NCBI GenBank assembly: GCA_016717725.1
Contig: JADKFA010000002.1
Coordinates: forward strand, 1 to 64,000
Reading direction: 5' to 3'
DNA length: 64,000 bases
Source: Bacteroidota bacterium
Lineage (GTDB): Bacteria; Bacteroidota; Bacteroidia; AKYH767-A; OLB10
Part shown: positions 1 through 8,885 of the stretch, one piece after another
How positions within the stretch are numbered: the first letter of the stretch is position 1
How the letters are laid out: every line of letters begins with the position of its first letter
Position numbers and translations under genes: made by a program
The notes under the pieces: generated by a model
What the model was told of the DNA's origin: nothing
The model's input: the letters and a program-made list of their open reading frames with translations, nothing else
The model's database searches: none

Positions 1-1175
1 ATCATCTCTCAAGGTTCGCTGGTAAGTAGCTTACGAACACATTGAAGAGGCGTTACTTATAAGGAAGATTCCGATGAGCAAACTGGATTTACAGAGAAGA
101 TTATATTGATAGCCGCGATAAGACGAAGATTCCAGTAATCAAAATCATGAATGGCAAAGAGACGATTAAGTCTTATAACATTCCTGTGGGTGCACATATC
201 AGTAGTTAACGAAGGTGATAAAATTGAACTTGGTAAAATTCTAGTGAAGATCCAGGTCAATTAGGACGTACGGGTGATATCACCGGTGGACTTCCACGTG
301 TTACTGAATTGTTTGAAGCACGTAACCCGAGCAATCCTGCTGTGGTTTCTGAAATCGACGGTGTAGTAAGTTACGGTGGAGTGAAGCGTGGTAATCGTGA
401 AGTAATTATTACTTCTCGCGATGGTGAAGTGAAGAAGTATCTTGTTCCATTGAGTAAGCATATCCTCGTTCAGGATGGAGACTTTACTCGTGCTGGATTC
501 CCTCTTTCTGACGGAGCAACTACGCCAAGTGATATCTTAGCAATCAAAGGGCCTACAGCAGTACAAGAGTATCTTGTGAATGAAATTCAAGAGGTATATC
601 GTCTGCAAGGTGTGAAAATTAACGATAAGCATTTTGAAACGATTGTTCGTCAAATGATGCGTAAAGTGATCATTGAAGATCCAGGTGATACTCGCTTCCT
701 CGAAAGAGAATCAGTGAACAAGATCGTTTTCATGGAATAAAATTATTCGGTTATTGATAAGAAGGTAATTGTTGAGCCAGGTGATTCAACGCGTTTCAAA
801 GCAGGGCAAATAGTAACCTTGCGTCAATTACGCGATGAGAATTCTCAGTTGAAGCGTAAGGATATGAAGATTGTGGAGGCGCGTGATGCTACTCCTGCAA
901 CTTCTTCTCCATTGCTACAAGGAATCACGCAAGCCTCTTTACATACGAAGAGCTGGATTTCGGCTGCATCCTTCCAGGAAACGACGAAGGTGTTGAACGA
1001 AGCCGCTATTCGTGGTGCAGTGGATCATTTGAACGGATTGAAGGAAAACGTTATCGTAGGACATTTAATTCCTGCAGGTACCGGTCTCCGTGAATACGAG
1101 AAAATGATCGTTGGTTCTCAAGAAGAATATGATCTTTTAATGGCTTCTAAAAAGGAAGTTGTAGAAGAAGCATAA
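1..1175 (+). pseudogene. rpoC: RNA polymerase beta' subunit, C-terminal part, with frame lesions
   Basis: This is the 3' end of the gene for the beta' subunit of RNA polymerase. The recognisable beta' C-terminus includes DITGGLPRVTELFEARNP (about 276-329), the stretch around SDILAIKGPTAVQEYLVNE, and AASFQETTKVLNEAAI with NVIVGHLIPAGTG near the end. The frame is not continuous. Coding peptides move from one frame (147-204) to another (205-250) and back (243 onward), so there are at least two indels before 260. At 738-740 a TAA stands where relatives have Glu (FMEEN), yet the same frame continues to the stop at 1173-1175. Because rpoC is essential, sequencing or assembly error is more likely than decay, but a duplicated pseudogene cannot be excluded. 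The gene runs off the left edge. Confidence 0.9.
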
Positions 1176-1193
1176 TAGCATAGAATTGTAAAG

Positions 1194-1227
1194 AAACGCT
1201 CTCTTCACTTCTGATGAGAGCGTTTTT
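1194..1227 (+). terminator. Intrinsic terminator of rpoC
   Basis: A perfect 10-bp stem (1194-1203 with 1216-1225, AAACGCTCTC/GAGAGCGTTT) closes a 12-nt loop and runs into a T5 tract, 18 bp after the rpoC stop. The group II intron begins within a few bases of the T tract. Confidence 0.85.
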
Positions 1228-1687
1228 GTGTGTGTCAGGCATGTTCTTTACCTGTAGGGTGAAAGTCCCGAACGAGAGTTGCAGTACTTATCGTTAGTCA
1301 ATAGCAAGGGTGTTCATTGCGAGATGAAATCTGAAGGAAGCTGGCGACAAATATTCGAGCCCACGAATAGAAACTTCACGAGGCGATGTTACAGGGATGA
1401 TGTTGCACAAGAAACAAAGTCCAATACTGTACGGATTGTAACAACGTAAATGAAGGGGCTACATGAATAGAAAGTGAAAGAACTTACCCTGAGAGATCTG
1501 TATATTTAAGTTGTCGGAGGTATGAGCGAATGCCAAGGAAACAAACAATACTGAGAGCCTTAAAACAATTAGTATCGGAATAAACAGAAGTCAGCCGAAC
1601 CATAGTGTTAGTTAATGTCAAACTAAGAAGGGCTGAATGTTAGAAGGCAATCGAACTAAGGCGTTTTCTGCGAGACGCAAAGCACAG

Positions 1688-1704
1688 AAAAAAAAAAAAA
1701 AAAA
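1688..1704 (+). repeat. 17-base poly(A) run
   Basis: Seventeen consecutive A residues lie in the intron RNA upstream of the maturase ORF. It is a homopolymer where indel errors or replication slippage would be expected. Confidence 0.9.
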
Positions 1705-1826
1705 GTGTAACAACCTATGTATTTGAAAATAGAGCAGTACTTGAAAATAAAAGATACAAGGAGTGCAGTTAAGCAGAGCAACAAGCTAAGGAGAGCGCAA
1801 AAGAAAAGACAAAGACAAGAGATAGG

Positions 1827-3019
1827 ATGATAGAGGCAATCTTAGACATTAGAAATATTGACTGACGACCCTAAACAAGTGTGTAGCAATAAAGGAGCTA
1901 GTGGAGTGGATGGAATGCAGACCGATGAACTTCACGACTTCATGTCCACACACTGGTCAACCTTCAAAGAAGAATTGCTTTCAGGAACATATCAACCGAA
2001 GTGCAGTGAGAAAAGTGGAGATACCCAAACCACAAGGTGGAACAAGAATGCTTGGGATACCAACAGTAAAAGACCGACTCATCCAACAAGGAATATCACA
2101 ATGGATGGGCGGGATATAGGAACCAACTTTCACGAAAACAGCTACGGCTTTCGTCCAAACAAGAGTGCACATCAAGCCGTCCTACAAGCGCAAAAATATC
2201 TGAACACAGGTTACACTTACGTTGTAGAAATAGACTTAGCAAAATTCTTTGACGTAGTAAATCACGACAAACTAATGAGCCTACTAAGCAGGAAAATTAC
2301 TGACAAGCGCACATTGAAGCTAATCGGAAAATACTTGCGAAGTGGAATTATGGTGGATGGCGTAATTAGTCAACGGCTGGCAGGAACACCACAAGGTAGC
2401 CCTCTCAGTCCACTACTATCCAACATTATCCTACATGAATTAGATGTGGAACTTACTAAAAGAGGATTAAGATTTGTTCGTTATGCGGATGATTGTAGCA
2501 TTTATGTGAAGAGCTCAAAAGCAGCAAGCCGAGTAATGTCGAGCATCACAAAGTACATTGAAGAAGACTTGATACTACAAGTAAATCATGAGAAGAGTAA
2601 AATCAGTAGACCCGTAAAAAGCACCCTGCTCGGGTTCTCTTTCTACAAAACCAAGAAAGCATGGCGAATTAGAATAGCTGAGAAACCACTTGAGAAGATC
2701 AAAGGGACTATCAGAAAAAGGCTATCCCGAAACACAGCACAACAGGTTGAAACAAAGATGAGGGAACTTTCAGGAAGTAATTACTGGGTGGGTTCAATAC
2801 TTTCAAATAGCAGACCTGAAAAGCTGGTGTATGAAACTAGATGAACTATTGCGCAGTAGAGTTCGAAAACTTTTTTGGCAAAAATGGCAAAAGACGAAAA
2901 CTAGACTGCGAAATCTTATCAAACTTGATATCCCCAAATGGAGAGCTTACCAATGGGTAAACACAAGTAAGGGCGCATGCAGAACAGCACATAGTCCAAT
3001 CATGATGCAAAAGTCTTAA
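1827..3019 (+). pseudogene. ltrA: Group II intron reverse transcriptase/maturase, frameshifted
   Basis: This is the intron-encoded reverse transcriptase/maturase that assists splicing and mobility. The parts lie in order but in different frames. The start MIEAILDIRNI is at 1827. NKGASGVDGM is in the frame opening at 1858. RT0/1 (IPKPQGGTRMLGIP) is in another frame around 1990-2119. The RT core (SYGFRPNKSAHQA, IDLAKFFDVVNHDKL, GTPQGSPLSPLLSNI, RYADDCSIYV) is at about 2120-2560, followed by the maturase thumb. The C-terminal X-domain tail (RNLIKLDIPKWRAYQW) is in a third frame at 2831-3019. The catalytic YADD is intact, but at least four frame changes mean no full-length protein can be read. 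No HNH endonuclease domain follows. It is a decayed ORF, or the reads here are poor; the neighbouring rpoC lesions favour at least some error. Confidence 0.85.
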
Positions 3020-3200
3020 TAACGCAGTACTTCACAAGAAAGGTTTACCAAGCTTCTACCAAACGTACCGCAACAACCTCGAAGTCCAACTTAAATTATT
3101 CTAACAAACCGCCGTATACCAGACCGGTACGTACGGTGGTGTGAGAGGACAGTAAAGATAAACTAACCGATAGATTATTTTATCTTTACTTCCTACTCGA

Positions 3201-3527
3201 TTTTTACAAAGCAATAGGTGAGATGAGGTGTTTTAAATGGATATTATCCTTTTAAAATTATACCGTTTTTACATTTTATTTAGTCCAATTATTTAAGCAT
3301 AAATGGAAGAATAACTCGAGCAATAAATTTTAATAAAATGTAATTTCGTTTGGTTAAGCCTGCCTGCCGGCAGGCAGGTGCGGTGGCCATCCACGCAATC
3401 CCGATGCTTCGGGACGAACCGATTTTTGCTGCCCTCGAGAACCTCAGGCAGCTAAACAGAATCAGAGCGAAGAATAGACATTTCTAGATTTCACTCCCCA
3501 CTCTCACACTGCTTCTCACACTGTAGT
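3201..3527. other. Intergenic DNA with dispersed-repeat fragments
   Basis: I see no gene here. Around 3360-3380 there is a GC-rich palindrome (CCTGCCTGCCGGCAGGCAGG). A second palindrome, TCCCGATGCTTCGGGA, lies at 3399-3414. The stretch 3413-3456 (CGAACC..TTTTTGCTGCCCTCGAG...CTCAGGCAGC) recurs in diverged form at about 63903-63945. These are non-coding interspersed repeats of this genome. Confidence 0.6.
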
Positions 3528-3680
3528 GGCGTGCTTTCTTTGGTTATACCGACTCTACATATTAATTTATCGAGAGGCTTAAGGCTCATTGAATGTAAGT
3601 CGGTATTCCACAACTTTATTTATAGTTGCATAAAAACAATCTAAGTTTCACTTTCTTTTCACGTAAAAGAAAGTAACAAG
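3528..3680. repeat. Dispersed palindromic repeat split by a ~103-bp insertion
   Basis: The left piece (3528-3546, GGCGTGCTTTCTTTGGTTA) and right piece (3650-3677, ACTTTCTTTTCACG..AAAAGAAAGTAAC) are contiguous in the intact copy at 63721-63766. Here about 103 bp separates them. The inserted DNA opens with ATACCGACT at 3546-3554, which pairs perfectly with AGTCGGTAT at 3598-3606. From 3681 to 3963 I see only AT-rich DNA without a supported gene; this stretch presumably holds the promoter of the DUF3467 gene. Confidence 0.6.
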
Positions 3681-3963
3681 TAAAATAGTACTAGAATCTT
3701 AATTTAAAACTAAAAGTTATATTGCAGATATTCGAAGAACTATATCGCCCTAATTTATGTAATATGAGTTCAGTACAAGTCAGTGTTAGTGCGAATCGTG
3801 GTAAAATCATAACTATGATTATTTGGACTATTAAATATTTATAAACGGTATTGAAAAACAAGGGGTTTAAGGAAACACTTCAAATCGATAATTCGTATCT
3901 TAGCCTCAGTATTAATGAATCGTTATATCAACTCAAGTAAATTATAAGTTTAAAACCTGAAAA

Positions 3964-4278
3964 ATGGAAAACAATAACAATAATCAAAATCAATTGAACA
4001 TTGAGTTGTCGGAAGAGATAGCAGAAGGGGTCTATTCTAACTTAGCCATCATTACACATTCTAATGCGGAATTTGTAGTGGATTTTGTGAAGGTGATGCC
4101 AGGTGTTCCTAAAGCCAAAGTAAAATCTAGAATTGTTTTAACACCACAGCATGCCAAGCGTTTGTTAGGTGCTTTAGCCGACAATGTGCAGAAGTACGAG
4201 GCCGTACATGGAACTATTAAACAAACAGAAAGCATTGGAATGCCGATGAATTTCGGAGGACCCACTGCACAAGCCTAG
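3964..4278 (+). CDS. DUF3467 family protein
   Basis: This is a 104-residue protein of the DUF3467 family. Members are small acidic proteins of unknown function found in many Bacteroidota, commonly next to rpoC, as here. The sequence shows the family pattern: an Asn/Gln-rich N-terminus, GVYSNLAIITHSNAEFVVDF at about 22-41, a VPKAKVKSRIVLTPQHAKRLL segment, and NVQKYEAVHG. There is no signal peptide or membrane segment, so it should be cytosolic. The length is normal for the family. An intrinsic terminator follows directly, so it is probably its own transcription unit or the original end of the rpoC region before the intron and repeats entered. No biochemical role can be assigned from sequence. 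Confidence 0.9.
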   Translation: MENNNNNQNQLNIELSEEIAEGVYSNLAIITHSNAEFVVDFVKVMPGVPKAKVKSRIVLTPQHAKRLLGALADNVQKYEAVHGTIKQTESIGMPMNFGGPTAQA

Positions 4279-4286
4279 TTACTAAC

Positions 4287-4333
4287 GTGGAGGGATAGCC
4301 GAAGAATATCGACTATTCCTTTCACATTTTTTT
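4287..4333 (+). terminator. Intrinsic terminator after the DUF3467 gene
   Basis: A long imperfect stem (GTGGAGGGATAGCCGA with TCGACTATTCCTTTCAC) is followed by ATTTTTTTT. It lies 9 bp after the DUF3467 stop and argues that the next gene starts at the ATG at 4355, not at the GTG at 4334. Confidence 0.7.
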
Positions 4334-4354
4334 GTGCTTCTTGAAAAAGAGATA

Positions 4355-5340
4355 ATGAAACAAAAACCCTGGTACGAAAAAGGTTGGTGGTGGATTAAAC
4401 TATTGATTTTTGTAGTATCCTGCTGGTTTATTTATGTTCATATTAATACCGAAGTCGATGAACTCGACTCTTATTTTTTTCAGTATCAACAGCTACTTTA
4501 TGAAATAAATCCTTTTGTACTCGTAGGATTTATATTTCTCGCCCTTTTAAACTGGAGCATCGAAGCGATTAAATGGAAGTGGGTAATAAAAAAGTACAAA
4601 AAATTTCTTTCCTGAGAAGTGTTAGAGCTTTTTTTAATGGCGTCACCGTTAGTTTTTTTACACCCAACCGATCTGGAGAATTTGCTGGACGAATACTCTA
4701 TCTAAATCCTGAAAATCGAGTTCGTGGTGCCCTCTTGACGTTTCTGAGTAGTTCTGCTCAGCTGTTGGTGACATTGCAACTGGGGCTGTTGTCGTTGATT
4801 TATTTTCTTCCCGATTTCATCGATTTTTCGAATTTGGAAATTCAAGTGTTTAGAGTTATCCTCTTTTTAATTGCACTTGGTGTTACAAGCGCATGGTTGC
4901 ATTTACCTGCTGTGGTGAGATGGGTGGATCGACTTAATATTAGATCTTCTTGGAAAGAAAAAATGCATATTTGGGAACGATGCAGTCGTGCTGATTTTTT
5001 TGTGTTGTGGATTTTGTCATTGTTGCGTTATGCAGTATTTACATTTCAGCAATTAATATTATTTGCAATCATTATGCCTTCCGTTTCTTTCCCTTTGATG
5101 ATGGGATTGTCAGCCCTATCTTTTTTTCTAATTACTATTATTCCCAGTATTGCCTTAGGAGAATTAGGCATCCGTGGAGGAGTGAATATTGCTGTTTTTG
5201 GTTTTGCAGGATGGATGAGTTCCGATGTGCTGATGGTTACCTTCACCTTATGGTTTGTTAACTTGGTTATTCCTGCATTGCTAGGAGCTTGTTCTATTTT
5301 ATTCTTAAAATTAAAGGGAACAATCGATAAAGTAGAATGA
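4355..5340 (+). CDS. Lysylphosphatidylglycerol synthase TM-region (flippase-like) membrane protein, frame change at 4588-4594
   Basis: This is a polytopic membrane protein of the LPG_synthase_TM (PF03706/UPF0104) type. Such proteins are often encoded beside glycosyltransferases and thought to act on lipid-linked substrates. The first frame carries MKQKPWYEKGWWW, a TM helix and ALLNWSIEAIKWKWVIKK. The second frame, open from 4573, continues QKISFLRSVRAFFNG, SFFTPNRSGEFAGRI, SSSAQLLVTLQ and ALGELGIRGG. Together they make a normal-length protein of about 328 residues. The change is -1 and falls exactly on A_AAA_AAG (4588-4594) in the slippery phase; reading through it gives VIKKVQKISF, as expected for the family. 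It may be an A-run deletion error or programmed frameshifting. The stop overlaps the next start (ATGA), suggesting co-transcription. Confidence 0.8.
4588..4594 (+). promoter_or_regulatory. Possible -1 ribosomal slippery heptamer A_AAA_AAG
   Basis: The zero-frame codons read ATA AAA AAG TAC. Slipping back one base on A_AAA_AAG gives GTA CAA AAA ATT, the exact frame of the remaining protein. This is the heptamer used in E. coli dnaX. No stimulatory hairpin was established, and an A-run sequencing deletion would look identical. Confidence 0.4.
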
Positions 5341-6449
5341 TCATTATACTCCTAAATACCATCTATCTCCTCTTGTTGCTTTGGTATCGTCAACATTGGC
5401 AAATGGCGCGAACTATTTTTCCGGAATCATTGCAAAAGGATGAATTGCCCAGTGTATCCGTAATAATTCCTGTTAGAAATGAAGCAAAGAATTTGACAGA
5501 GTTTTTAAATCAATTGGCAAAACAAAATTATCCAAAGGAAAAAGTAGAGTGGATTTTTGTGAACGATCAAAGTGAAGACGATTCTTTAGAAATATTGAAT
5601 TTATTTACATCAACCCAAATTATAGTTCTGTCCTTGCAACCATCAGAAGGAAAAGGGAAAAAATTTGCATTGAAAAAGGGAATTGAGCAGGCAAGGGGAA
5701 CTTGGATAATAACAACGGATGCTGATTGTGCGTTAAACGAAAATTGGATTCTTTCTCTGATTGAATATGGAATGGATAAGAATGCTGACATGGTTTGTGG
5801 AACGGTGCAAGTGAATACCAATAATCGTTTCATGCAAAATTTTCAAGCCATGGAATCTGGAATTTTGCAACTTTCCGCTATTGGATCTTTGCATGCCGGA
5901 TTTCCGTTACTCAATACAGGAGCAAGTTTGGCTTTCAAGAAAGCTGCATGGTTAAAAGTACAGGGTTATGCTTCGAATGAGCATATCGCCTCTGGAGATG
6001 ATACTTTTTTAATGTTGTCTATGCATCAGCAAAATGAATTGAAAGTAGTTGGCTGTCCATCTAACAATGCCAACGTCATAACGCATGCGGTGAATTCATG
6101 GCAAGAAATTATTGGGCAACGATTGCGTTGGAACGGGAAAGTAAAACATTATAAGTTAGGGTATATCCACTTTGTTGGAAGCATCGTTTTTTTAGCAGCA
6201 TTATCTTGGGTGTATTTATTGCTTTCTTGGTGTTGTAAGGGCTATCCAGCTGAAACATTATTTCTTGTATTTGTTATAAGATTAACTGCGGAATATACGC
6301 TACTAAAGGAATGGCAATCCTTCATTGGAAAAAAGTTTTCATGGATTCATATCATTTTAATGTCGTTCATTTATCCGCTATTCACCGTTTTTTCAATGGT
6401 TTTCAGACCTTTTATGAAGAACAGTTGGAAGGGAAGAACCTGTGAATAA
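5337..6449 (+). CDS. Family 2 glycosyltransferase, membrane-anchored
   Basis: This is a 370-residue processive-type GT2 enzyme that would transfer sugar from a nucleotide donor at the cytosolic face of the inner membrane. An N-terminal TM helix (about 1-17) precedes the GT-A domain with SVSVIIPVRNEAKN (about 40-53), VNDQSEDDS, the DxD-like TTDADC, the SGDDTF acceptor/base motif and QRLRW, the (Q/R)xxRW motif of cellulose/chitin synthase-like enzymes. Three hydrophobic segments follow. It lacks the long TM pore of true cellulose synthases. The ATG overlaps the stop of the upstream flippase-like gene by four bases, so the two form an operon and may handle the same lipid-linked glycan. The substrate is unknown. 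Confidence 0.85.
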   Translation: MIIILLNTIYLLLLLWYRQHWQMARTIFPESLQKDELPSVSVIIPVRNEAKNLTEFLNQLAKQNYPKEKVEWIFVNDQSEDDSLEILNLFTSTQIIVLSLQPSEGKGKKFALKKGIEQARGTWIITTDADCALNENWILSLIEYGMDKNADMVCGTVQVNTNNRFMQNFQAMESGILQLSAIGSLHAGFPLLNTGASLAFKKAAWLKVQGYASNEHIASGDDTFLMLSMHQQNELKVVGCPSNNANVITHAVNSWQEIIGQRLRWNGKVKHYKLGYIHFVGSIVFLAALSWVYLLLSWCCKGYPAETLFLVFVIRLTAEYTLLKEWQSFIGKKFSWIHIILMSFIYPLFTVFSMVFRPFMKNSWKGRTCE

Positions 6450-6512
6450 TTAGTTTGTTGTTGTTCAAGTAAAATCAGATAATTCTTTTACTTTGCATTA
6501 GATTAAATTACT

Positions 6513-8096
6513 ATGAAAAAATTTGTCTATCTCTTCATCTTCTTGCTATCTGTCTCCACGGGATATGCACAGAAAAAACAGCCTGCTATAAAAGCGTATT
6601 CTAGCGATGAATTTAAACTTGCAAAGAAAGATGCTGAAGCGTACTATAAAGAATTGAATTATTCGGCAGCATTAAAAATTTATGAACGACTCTTGGTGAA
6701 TGAACCAAACAGTGCCGAGTTTAATTATAAATTAGGCATGTGTTTTATCAACACCAATGTGGGGAAGCACAAAGGAATTCCTTTTTTAGAATTTGCAGCT
6801 AATGCGAATACAAAGGATAAACCAAAGGATGTCACTTTTGATTTAGGAAAAGGATATCTCTATGCAGGACTCTATGACAAGGCTATCGAAACATTTGAAG
6901 CATTTCGTTTGGAAAAAGGGGGAACTGTTGATTCAAAATTAAAATTTAATCAGTGGGTAGAGTGGAGTCATGCTGCAAAAAAAATGTCAGATGCTCCCGT
7001 CTCTTGTACTTTTGAGAATTTAGGAAAAACAGTAAATTCAAATCAAGCTGATTATCGTCCGATCATTGGGGCTGCTGATACTGTTGTATATTTTTGTTCG
7101 AAGAGAAAAGGTACCGTTGGCGGTCTTACTGACGATTTTGGTGAATCACCTTCAGATGTATATTTTTTTATGAATGGAGATTCTGCAATTTCAAAAGCGA
7201 AGAATGCAGGAATTAATTTGAATACTGAATTTTATGAGGAAACCATGTATTTGAATATGGGTGGTGACATGATGTTGATTTATAGAGAAGGTCCAGAGTC
7301 GAATGGCGATATTTATTTGGCGAACATGAAAGGAAAATCATGGGATAAACCAGTATTGCTCACCCCTGATTTTAGAACAAAAGTATTGGAAACGGGTGCA
7401 TCCATCTCCCCCGATGGATTAACACTATATTTTTCAGCAGAAGCGGTTGATGGAAAAACAGGAAAAGATATTTGGATTTGTACTCGATCATCTTCCACCA
7501 ATTGGTCGAAGCCAGAAAAATTGCAAGGACCCATCAACACCGATGGCGATGAAGACAATCCATTAATGTGGGTAGATGGAAAAACACTTTTTTTCAGTTC
7601 TACCATGCATGGAAGTATGGGTGGATTGGATATTTTTAAATCATATAGAACTAGTACAAGTGAAGGATTTGGTGCTCCTGAAAATTTAGGTTATCCTTTC
7701 AACAGTGTTTACGATGATTATAATATTGCACTTTCTTGTGATGGAAAAACTGGTTTTATCGCATCGGTTCGTGAAGGGGGATTGGGTGATTATGATATTT
7801 ACAAATTTAAATTTGAAAAACCCATCGTGAATGTTCCCATGTGTTGGTTAAAAGGAAAAGGCATTACGAGTATTGGAACAGCAGCGAAGGGTGCCTTGGT
7901 TTTCGTTACAGAGGCCGCTACGGGTGCTGCAGTTGCCGAAATTGAAGCGAACGAAGCAACAGGTCGTTTTGATGTTGCTTTAGCTCCTGGCGATTATAAA
8001 ATCTTATTGAAGCATCCTAAAGCGGGTAGAGTAGAGTCAAGCATAAAAGTGGAGGCTGGACAAAGTCGTCTTGACCTCGATTTAGTTTTCCCTTAA
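6513..8096 (+). CDS. Exported TPR / PD40 beta-propeller protein
   Basis: This 527-residue exported protein starts with a signal peptide (MKKFVYLFIFLLSVSTGYAQ). TPR-like helices follow (about 35-150, including YYKELNYSAALKIYERLL and YAGLYDKAIETFEAF). Next come WD40-like PD40 beta-propeller repeats (about 180-430; ISPDGLTLYFSAE, GKTLFFSSTMHGSMGGLDIF). It ends in a small carboxypeptidase-regulatory-like beta-sandwich (about 440-527). Such proteins are common in Bacteroidota, often with a C-terminal OmpA peptidoglycan-binding domain as in PorE. That domain is absent here and the protein ends after the beta-sandwich. It is likely periplasmic or outer-membrane associated. A TACTTTGC element about 20 bp upstream resembles the phylum's -7 box. 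It may be co-transcribed with the exonuclease 21 bp downstream. Confidence 0.8.
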   Translation: MKKFVYLFIFLLSVSTGYAQKKQPAIKAYSSDEFKLAKKDAEAYYKELNYSAALKIYERLLVNEPNSAEFNYKLGMCFINTNVGKHKGIPFLEFAANANTKDKPKDVTFDLGKGYLYAGLYDKAIETFEAFRLEKGGTVDSKLKFNQWVEWSHAAKKMSDAPVSCTFENLGKTVNSNQADYRPIIGAADTVVYFCSKRKGTVGGLTDDFGESPSDVYFFMNGDSAISKAKNAGINLNTEFYEETMYLNMGGDMMLIYREGPESNGDIYLANMKGKSWDKPVLLTPDFRTKVLETGASISPDGLTLYFSAEAVDGKTGKDIWICTRSSSTNWSKPEKLQGPINTDGDEDNPLMWVDGKTLFFSSTMHGSMGGLDIFKSYRTSTSEGFGAPENLGYPFNSVYDDYNIALSCDGKTGFIASVREGGLGDYDIYKFKFEKPIVNVPMCWLKGKGITSIGTAAKGALVFVTEAATGAAVAEIEANEATGRFDVALAPGDYKILLKHPKAGRVESSIKVEAGQSRLDLDLVFP

Positions 8097-8117
8097 AATT
8101 ATTTAATTTAATCAAAG

Positions 8118-8885
8118 ATGATCACCTTACACAAACCATTGGCTTTTTTTGATTTGGAAACAACCGGCGTAACCGTAGGTGCAGATCGAATTGTTGAAAT
8201 TAGTATTCTTAAATTAATGCCAGATGGATCACGTCCAATTTATACCCGACGTATCAATCCAGAAATGCCAATTCCGATAGGTGCGTCTAAAGTGCATGGT
8301 ATTTACGATGCAGATATCGCGAACGAACCAAATTTTTTGGCGCTCGCGCCCGAGATCAATTCGTTTATTGGAAACTCTGATTTAGCAGGATACAATTCCA
8401 ATAAATTTGATATTCCCATGTTGGTGGATGAGTTTCTGCGTGTCGATTATCATTTCGATATGAAAGGCAGACGCATGATCGACGTGCAAAATATTTTTCA
8501 TAAGATGGAGCAACGTACTCTTGCGGCAGCCTATAAATTTTATTGCGACAAACAAATTGAGAACGCCCATAGCGCCGAAGCGGATATCATTGCTACGTAC
8601 GAAGTTTTCGTAGCGCAATTGGAACGTTATCCAGAACTCAATCAAGACATCGATAATTTACATCAGTTCACCAGCATGAATAAAAATGTGGACTTAGCTG
8701 GACGCATTGTCTTCAACGAAAAAAATGAAGAAGTATTTAACTTTGGCAAACACAAAGGTCGTACGGTAAAAGATGTTTTCGAGAAAGAATCCAGTTACTA
8801 CGATTGGATGCTCAAAGGTGATTTCCCTGCCGAAACAAAACAAGTGTTGACAGCACTTCGGTTGAGAGGCATGTCGTCGAAATAA
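8118..8885 (+). CDS. DEDDh 3'-5' exonuclease (DnaQ-like)
   Basis: This is a 255-residue exonuclease of the DnaQ/epsilon superfamily. Exo I is FFDLETTG (about 10-17), Exo II lies in AGYNSNKFDIPML (about 92-104), and Exo III is HSAEADIIATYEVF, with the histidine of the DEDDh class. The fold would remove nucleotides from DNA or RNA 3' ends using two metal ions. A C-terminal extension (FGKHKGRTVKDVFEKE...YYDWMLKGDF) resembles the DUF3820-type module found at the end of several such exonucleases. There is no polymerase fusion. It is a stand-alone repair or RNA-trimming nuclease rather than a demonstrated replicase subunit. The gene lies close behind the PD40 protein gene, and repeats follow it. 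Confidence 0.9.
   Translation: MITLHKPLAFFDLETTGVTVGADRIVEISILKLMPDGSRPIYTRRINPEMPIPIGASKVHGIYDADIANEPNFLALAPEINSFIGNSDLAGYNSNKFDIPMLVDEFLRVDYHFDMKGRRMIDVQNIFHKMEQRTLAAAYKFYCDKQIENAHSAEADIIATYEVFVAQLERYPELNQDIDNLHQFTSMNKNVDLAGRIVFNEKNEEVFNFGKHKGRTVKDVFEKESSYYDWMLKGDFPAETKQVLTALRLRGMSSK

Larger units (their letters stand above)
1230..3200 (+). mobile_element. Group II intron (ribozyme plus degenerate maturase ORF)
   Basis: The 5' end has the group II GUGYG start (GTGTG at about 1230), followed by the domain I block with GGTGAAAGTCCCGAACG and GTTGCAGTACTTATCG. The 3' end has a domain V-like hairpin at about 3108-3140 (CCGCCGTATACC...GGTACGTACGGTGG). After it comes a domain VI-like hairpin with a perfect 12-bp stem (3151-3162 with 3179-3190), then CTACTCGA. 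A maturase-like ORF lies in domain IV. The intron sits directly behind the rpoC terminator T tract, which matches the terminator-targeting habit of group IIC introns. The ORF also lacks any visible HNH endonuclease tail. The structural class was not verified and both ends are accurate only to a few bases. Confidence 0.85.

Noticed and set aside
4334..4354. GTG start for the flippase-like gene
   Set aside because: It abuts the T tract of the preceding terminator, and the ATG at 4355 gives a normal N-terminus.
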